This document shows positions 59,825 through 64,000 of a DNA stretch of 64,000 nt, in pieces. Under the pieces are notes generated by a model that was not told the DNA's origin, did not search any database, and was given only the letters and a program-made list of their open reading frames with translations. Numbering within the stretch: the first letter of the stretch is position 1; each line of letters begins with the position of its first letter. A program made the position numbers and the translations under genes. Location: contig JAPXMY010000003.1 in assembly GCA_033808805.1 (NCBI GenBank), forward strand, positions 62,001 through 126,000, in the 5' to 3' direction. Origin of the DNA: UBA1783 sp033808805. Lineage in GTDB: Bacteria > Bacillota_I > Bacilli_A > Erysipelotrichales > Erysipelotrichaceae.

Positions 59825-61816
59825 CTATGATATAAGAATGCTTTCATTTTCCGTTTGTTTCAGATAATTATCTATTAAAGGATATTTTTCTAATTCTCTG
59901 ATAATTTTTTGGGCTTCAATATAGGAATTATTTAATAGTTTGCTGTCATTTATTATATTACCAAGGATAAAAGCAGGTAATCCACTTTGACGATAGCCCA
60001 ATATATCTCCAGGACCTCTCAGCTTTAAATCGTAATGTGAGATTTTAAATCCATCATTATTGTCTACAATAACATTAAGTTTTTCAATAACATCATCTTC
60101 CTTTGAAGAGGTCAGCAGATAACAATATCCTTGTTTTTCACCACGACCAATTCTTCCTCTTAATTGATGAAGCTGTGAAAGTCCAAATCTGTTGGCATCA
60201 TAAATTACCATTATATTGGCATTTTTTACATCTACTCCGACTTCAATAACGGTAGTACAGACTAAAATATCAATTTCTCCATCAGAAAACTGCTTTTCTA
60301 CTAGCTGTTTTTGTTCATTATCCAATTGCCCATGTAATAATCCAACAGTATATTTTCCCTGATAATGCTTTGAAAGATTAAGATAAATATCATTAACATT
60401 TCTGACATTGTCACTGCCTTTTTCAATAGCTGGGCAAACCACATACATCTGATTTCCCTGATCTAATAGATTTTCTATTTCATCAATTTTTGAGGTAAAA
60501 GAATTCTGCTTAATCAATGTAGTGTGAATTCTTTTAGCTGCATATGGTGTTTGAGTAATTGTAGTTACATCTAAATCACCATACAAGGTAGTTGCTAAAG
60601 TTCTAGGTATTGGTGTTGCTGACATCAGTAACATGTCAACATATTCGCCCTTTAATAAGAAAGACTGTCTTTGTTTGACACCAAAACGCTGCTGTTCATC
60701 AGTAACAATCAATCCTAAATTATAAAAATCAACTTCTTGCTGAAATAATGAATGTGTTCCAACGATTAGTGAAATTTCTCCGCTTTTAATTTTTTCAAGT
60801 GTTTGCTTTCTTTCAGATAGACTCTGTGAGGAATATAGAATGCCTGATTCAATGTTTAAACCAGAAAAATATTTAAGCATATTATTGTAATGCTGTTTGG
60901 CCAGGATTTCTGTTGGAGCCATTATAGCCGCCTGCTTACCTGATAAAACTGTCGCATACATGATTATAAAAGCGACGATTGTCTTGCCACATCCAACATC
61001 TCCCTGCAGGAGTCTGGCCATCTGATTATCACTTTGCAGATCAGACAGTATTTCCTGTAAAGCCCTACTTTGATCAGCTGTTAATTTGAATGGCAGTTTA
61101 GAAATAAACTTTTTGATTTTATCCATGCTGAACTCTTTTTTAAAGTTAAAATCGCTGATAAAACTATCGCTTCTTCTTTTAGCCATTACTAAATTAAACT
61201 TTAAAAACTCTTCATATTTTAAAGTGTTTATCGCTTTTAAAAGCAATTCATTACTTTCTGGTTGATGAATCTGTTTGATTGCCTCTCTTTTGGATAAATA
61301 ATCATTATCCTTTTTTATATATTCAGGTAGAAAATCTAAAATCTTGGACTCATGTTTTTCAAATACCTGCTGTAGTATTTTCAAAAAAGTTTTCTCTCTC
61401 ATACCCTCTTTTAAGGAATAAAAGGGTTTAATTCCTATTTGTTCTTTCAAAGGTTGTGAATTTATATTGCTGGCCAAGATTCTGTTATTGCCTTCATAGG
61501 TTCCAATAACAGTAATTCTTTCATTGACTTTCAGTTTCAGCAGCCAGTGTCTGTTAAAGATAGAAATTCTAAAATAATCATCTTCAGTCAAGACATTCAA
61601 ATATAATATTGATTGATTTCTTTTATAATAATTTATTTTTGGTTTTTCAGTTATAACAGCTTCAATTATGATCTTATCACCAATTTTCCAATCTCTGAAT
61701 GGAATATCCTTAATTTCCTCATATCGATATGGATAATATGAAAGGATATCAGTTAATTCACCAATACCCATTCTTTCTAAAATTTCTCTATTCTTTTGTG
61801 TTAATCTAATATTCAT
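59825..61816 (-). CDS. recG: ATP-dependent DNA helicase RecG
   Basis: Branch-migration helicase that regresses stalled forks. 663 aa. N-terminal wedge/OB domain (about 60-150), Walker A LLQGDVGCGKTIVAF, motif II TDEQQRFG, LMSATPIPRTLA, motif VI LRGRIGRGEKQGYCYLL, and a C-terminal TRG-like region. Motif II is usually DEQH; here the His is Gln. It is 25 bases after fakA, with no fapR-plsX-fab genes after it. Confidence 0.94.
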   Translation of the reverse strand: MNIRLTQKNREILERMGIGELTDILSYYPYRYEEIKDIPFRDWKIGDKIIIEAVITEKPKINYYKRNQSILYLNVLTEDDYFRISIFNRHWLLKLKVNERITVIGTYEGNNRILASNINSQPLKEQIGIKPFYSLKEGMREKTFLKILQQVFEKHESKILDFLPEYIKKDNDYLSKREAIKQIHQPESNELLLKAINTLKYEEFLKFNLVMAKRRSDSFISDFNFKKEFSMDKIKKFISKLPFKLTADQSRALQEILSDLQSDNQMARLLQGDVGCGKTIVAFIIMYATVLSGKQAAIMAPTEILAKQHYNNMLKYFSGLNIESGILYSSQSLSERKQTLEKIKSGEISLIVGTHSLFQQEVDFYNLGLIVTDEQQRFGVKQRQSFLLKGEYVDMLLMSATPIPRTLATTLYGDLDVTTITQTPYAAKRIHTTLIKQNSFTSKIDEIENLLDQGNQMYVVCPAIEKGSDNVRNVNDIYLNLSKHYQGKYTVGLLHGQLDNEQKQLVEKQFSDGEIDILVCTTVIEVGVDVKNANIMVIYDANRFGLSQLHQLRGRIGRGEKQGYCYLLTSSKEDDVIEKLNVIVDNNDGFKISHYDLKLRGPGDILGYRQSGLPAFILGNIINDSKLLNNSYIEAQKIIRELEKYPLIDNYLKQTENESILIS

Positions 61817-61841
61817 AATTAAGAAAAGAATAATTTTTCAA

Positions 61842-63440
61842 TTATTCTACTCCTAATATAAATGGATATAAATCCTGCTGTCCATCAACTATCTGGCCTT
61901 CAAGATCAAATTTTTCTTCTGCATAGTCTAAAACTTTCTGAGCTGTTTTTTCATCAGTCTGACTGCCATAGATAATAGTTATATAGCAGCAATCTTCATC
62001 TATTATGCTATCTAACAAAGTATATGTTGCTTCAAGCATATCATCTGTAGCTACTAAAACCTCTTTATCCGAAATACCCATATAGTTATCCTTTTTGATT
62101 ACCAGAGAATTATAGGTAGTGTCTTTTATTGCCTGAGTAACACTTCCAGTCTTAATTGAAGAAATACCCATATTCATATTTTCGATATTTTCTTCCAGCT
62201 CTAATTCACTGTTGAAATTGATACAGGCACTGATTCCCTGAGGGATGCTCTTAGTTTCCAAGACGATGACATTTTTATCATCCACAATATCTTTTGCTTG
62301 ATTTGCTGCCAAGAAGATATTTGAGTTATTTGGCAAAATAAAGACATTGTCTGCATTTAATTTGTTAAGAATATTGACAAATTCTTCAGTTGCCGGGTTC
62401 ATTGTCTGGCCGCCATGAATAATGTAGTCGACATTTAAAGATTCAAACAATTTTTTAATCCCATCTCCATTGCAGACTGAAATAATAGCATATTTTTTAT
62501 GTTCTTTTGCTTTTATATCTTCTTCATAACTGAAACAGGCATTATTCTCACTGCTGTATTTTTCGACCTTAACTTTTTCTAAATCACCAAATCTATGAGC
62601 TGTATTGATAATATCGCCTGGGGAACTGGTATGAACATGAATAACTACTTCATTATTGTTTTTGACAATATTGATATCATTACAAGTTCTACCTAAAGAT
62701 CTGGTCAATCTTTCAATAGAAAATTCTCTTTTATATAAATCGTTTAAATTTACTAAGACTTCTACACAATAACCTTCATCGACACTTTGACTCAGTTCTT
62801 CAGCCGATAGCAATTTTACTGGTTTGTTTTGAAGGTATAGATTCATACCTTCTATAATAGCGACAAATCCAGCTCCACCTGAGTCAACAACACCGACTTC
62901 CTTTAAAACCGGTAACAATTCAGGAGTTCTTTCCAATGATTCCTGAGCCATCTTTAAAATATAATCAAAATATTGTTCAATGGTACATTTAGGATTGCTA
63001 TCCACATAATATCTACCATAATCAGCCATTTCTCTAGCTACTGTTAGAATTGTTCCTTCAACTGGTCTCATGACGGCTTTATAGGCGATTCTAGAACCAT
63101 TAACAAAAGCTTCAGCCAATTCCCTGGTATTTGCTTTCTGCAGTCCTGTCAAACCACTGGCAAAACCTTTAAAAATCTGGGATAGAATAACTCCAGAGTT
63201 ACCTCTGGCCCCCATTAACATATTCCTACTGAAATGTTTTGCAGTGTCTCCAATAAAATCATTTAAGTAATTGACCGTTTCATTGACACCAGAAACAAAA
63301 GTCATCTTCATATTAGTCCCTGTATCTCCATCAGGAACTGGGAAGACATTCAACTTATCAATTTCATCCTGTTTATTTTCCAAATGATTAGCAGCAGATT
63401 GAATCATTCCCTTAAAATTTTTGCAATCAAGTAATTTCAT
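61842..63440 (-). CDS. fakA: Fatty acid kinase subunit FakA (YloV, DhaL-like)
   Basis: ATP-binding subunit of fatty acid kinase, which phosphorylates exogenous fatty acids held by FakB (DegV) proteins. 532 aa. The DhaL domain has NVFPVPDGDTGTNMKMTF with metal-binding aspartates and MGARGNSGVILSQIF; a middle and C-terminal DAK-type domain follow. It is preceded by an Asp23-family gene, the conserved yloU-yloV pair. Combined with the acyl-CoA synthetase in this window, it points to fatty-acid scavenging. Confidence 0.9.
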   Translation of the reverse strand: MKLLDCKNFKGMIQSAANHLENKQDEIDKLNVFPVPDGDTGTNMKMTFVSGVNETVNYLNDFIGDTAKHFSRNMLMGARGNSGVILSQIFKGFASGLTGLQKANTRELAEAFVNGSRIAYKAVMRPVEGTILTVAREMADYGRYYVDSNPKCTIEQYFDYILKMAQESLERTPELLPVLKEVGVVDSGGAGFVAIIEGMNLYLQNKPVKLLSAEELSQSVDEGYCVEVLVNLNDLYKREFSIERLTRSLGRTCNDINIVKNNNEVVIHVHTSSPGDIINTAHRFGDLEKVKVEKYSSENNACFSYEEDIKAKEHKKYAIISVCNGDGIKKLFESLNVDYIIHGGQTMNPATEEFVNILNKLNADNVFILPNNSNIFLAANQAKDIVDDKNVIVLETKSIPQGISACINFNSELELEENIENMNMGISSIKTGSVTQAIKDTTYNSLVIKKDNYMGISDKEVLVATDDMLEATYTLLDSIIDEDCCYITIIYGSQTDEKTAQKVLDYAEEKFDLEGQIVDGQQDLYPFILGVE

Positions 63441-63450
63441 AATTATGCTC

Positions 63451-63810
63451 CTACTCGATTACTTTCACACCTTGTACAAAGACATTAACTGCTGCAAAAT
63501 CAATATCCAAAGTTCTTTCAATTTCATATTTTACTTTCTTTTGAACTTCACTTACTACTTCAATTACTTTTACGCCATAGCAAATAATAATATAAATATC
63601 TAATTCTAAACCTTTATCAGTTTGTTTTACTACAACACCTTTAGAAAAATTGTCCTGTTTTAAAAGTACCGCAAAACCATCTTTCAAAAATTGTTTACTT
63701 GCCATACCAACAACACCATAACATTCACTGACAGTAGCTCCAGTTAAAGATGCTATTGCTCCAACAGTGACATTGATATCACCTAGTTTTGTGTTTTTCT
63801 TCATTGTCAT
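63451..63810 (-). CDS. yloU: Asp23/Gls24 family protein (YloU-like)
   Basis: A 119-aa Asp23-family protein. It shows LGDINVTVGAIASLTGATVSE (read in parts), a glycine-rich GVVGMASK, and the C-terminal VVSEVQKKVKYEIERTLD. The first ATG (63810) lies 10 bases from AGGAG within the upstream gene; a second ATG at 63804 is nearly as well placed. It is co-transcribed with fakA. Confidence 0.88.
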   Translation of the reverse strand: MTMKKNTKLGDINVTVGAIASLTGATVSECYGVVGMASKQFLKDGFAVLLKQDNFSKGVVVKQTDKGLELDIYIIICYGVKVIEVVSEVQKKVKYEIERTLDIDFAAVNVFVQGVKVIE

Positions 63811-63815
63811 AATCT

Positions 63816-64000
63816 CTATTCTCCTTTTTCTTCTTCAGGTTTAATCATAAATGATTCTATCTCTGAACAATCAATTCTAACCGCTTTAGAATATTCTTCA
63901 ATAATCAATATACATTTATTTTCTACTTTATCTTCATAGGCAATTATATCCGCATAATTGTCTAAATAAGGCAAACCTTTTAATGAACTGCAGACATAAA
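63816..64000 (-). CDS. C-terminal fragment of an unidentified protein
   Basis: The frame is open from the window edge to TAG at 63816-63818, giving the last 60 residues of a protein (for example LKGLPYLDNYADIIAYEDK and CSEIESFMIKPEEEKGE). The yloU ribosome site overlaps its last codons, so it is translated ahead of yloU. In related genomes rpmB or thiN may precede yloU, but these residues match neither that I can recognise. Family unknown. Confidence 0.6.
   Translation of the reverse strand, partial: YVCSSLKGLPYLDNYADIIAYEDKVENKCILIIEEYSKAVRIDCSEIESFMIKPEEEKGE

Noticed and set aside
63816..64000. Thiamine pyrophosphokinase C-terminus
   Set aside because: Position before yloU suggested thiN, but the residues do not match that family's C-terminal pattern.
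1..64000. CRISPR array, tRNA or rRNA genes, insertion sequences
   Set aside because: No regularly spaced direct repeats, no tRNA-like cloverleaf and no transposase were seen while reading both strands.

Overview
The window comes from a low-GC Gram-positive bacterium (Bacillota). TGG is used for tryptophan and TGA is a true stop (nusB, cdsA, ttcA), so this is not the mycoplasma code. PolC and DnaE occur together, with an RNase J2-like gene next to ftsK/spoIIIE, YlxM beside FtsY, Asp23-family proteins, and the nusA and xerD-deoB clusters in Firmicute order. The short SMC arms, mannose-family PTS and gene arrangement suggest a host-associated Erysipelotrichia-like lineage. That placement is inference.

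Layout: (1) 1-11.2 kb, + strand: end of miaB, rnjB-like, ftsK, pyrH-frr-uppS-cdsA-dxr-rseP and cls. (2) 11.2-15.4 kb, +: a sugar or polyol locus with mannose-family PTS IIC and IID, an AlsE-like epimerase, IIB and a GatD-like dehydrogenase; no IIA is present. (3) 15.5-17.9 kb, -: a small membrane protein and an acyl-CoA synthetase. (4) 18-31.5 kb, +: an orphan SIR2-like protein, smc-ftsY-ylxM-ackA, a hexapeptide acetyltransferase, nrnA-like, dnaE, a two-component system and a zinc-ribbon membrane protein. (5) 31.5-33.8 kb, accessory: a SUFU-domain protein diverging from a repeat lipoprotein. (6) 33.9-43.7 kb, -: truB, ribF, asp23, nusB, xseA, xseB, ispA, tlyA, recN, xerD, deoB and an HD hydrolase. 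(7) 43.7-49.2 kb, accessory: ttcA-like, two tandem lipoprotein paralogues and psuK-psuG. (8) 49.2-64 kb, -: yloU-fakA-recG-rnc-polC-GDPD and rimP-nusA-ylxR-infB-rbfA.

Most of the window is housekeeping: tRNA and rRNA modification, isoprenoid and phospholipid precursors, replication, repair, chromosome segregation and translation initiation. A run that is contiguous in Bacillus subtilis (pyrH/frr to rseP, polC, rimP to rbfA, truB-ribF) is broken here into pieces on both strands, with accessory genes at the junctions. I saw no tRNA or rRNA genes, insertion sequences, prophage or CRISPR array.

I found no clear multi-gene novel system. The best leads are the orphan SIR2-like protein, the SUFU/repeat-lipoprotein pair, the tandem lipoproteins with a diverged central module, a NusA with a roughly 210-residue acidic tail, an RNase J paralogue that has lost most of its metal ligands, and a RibF without a recognisable riboflavin kinase domain.
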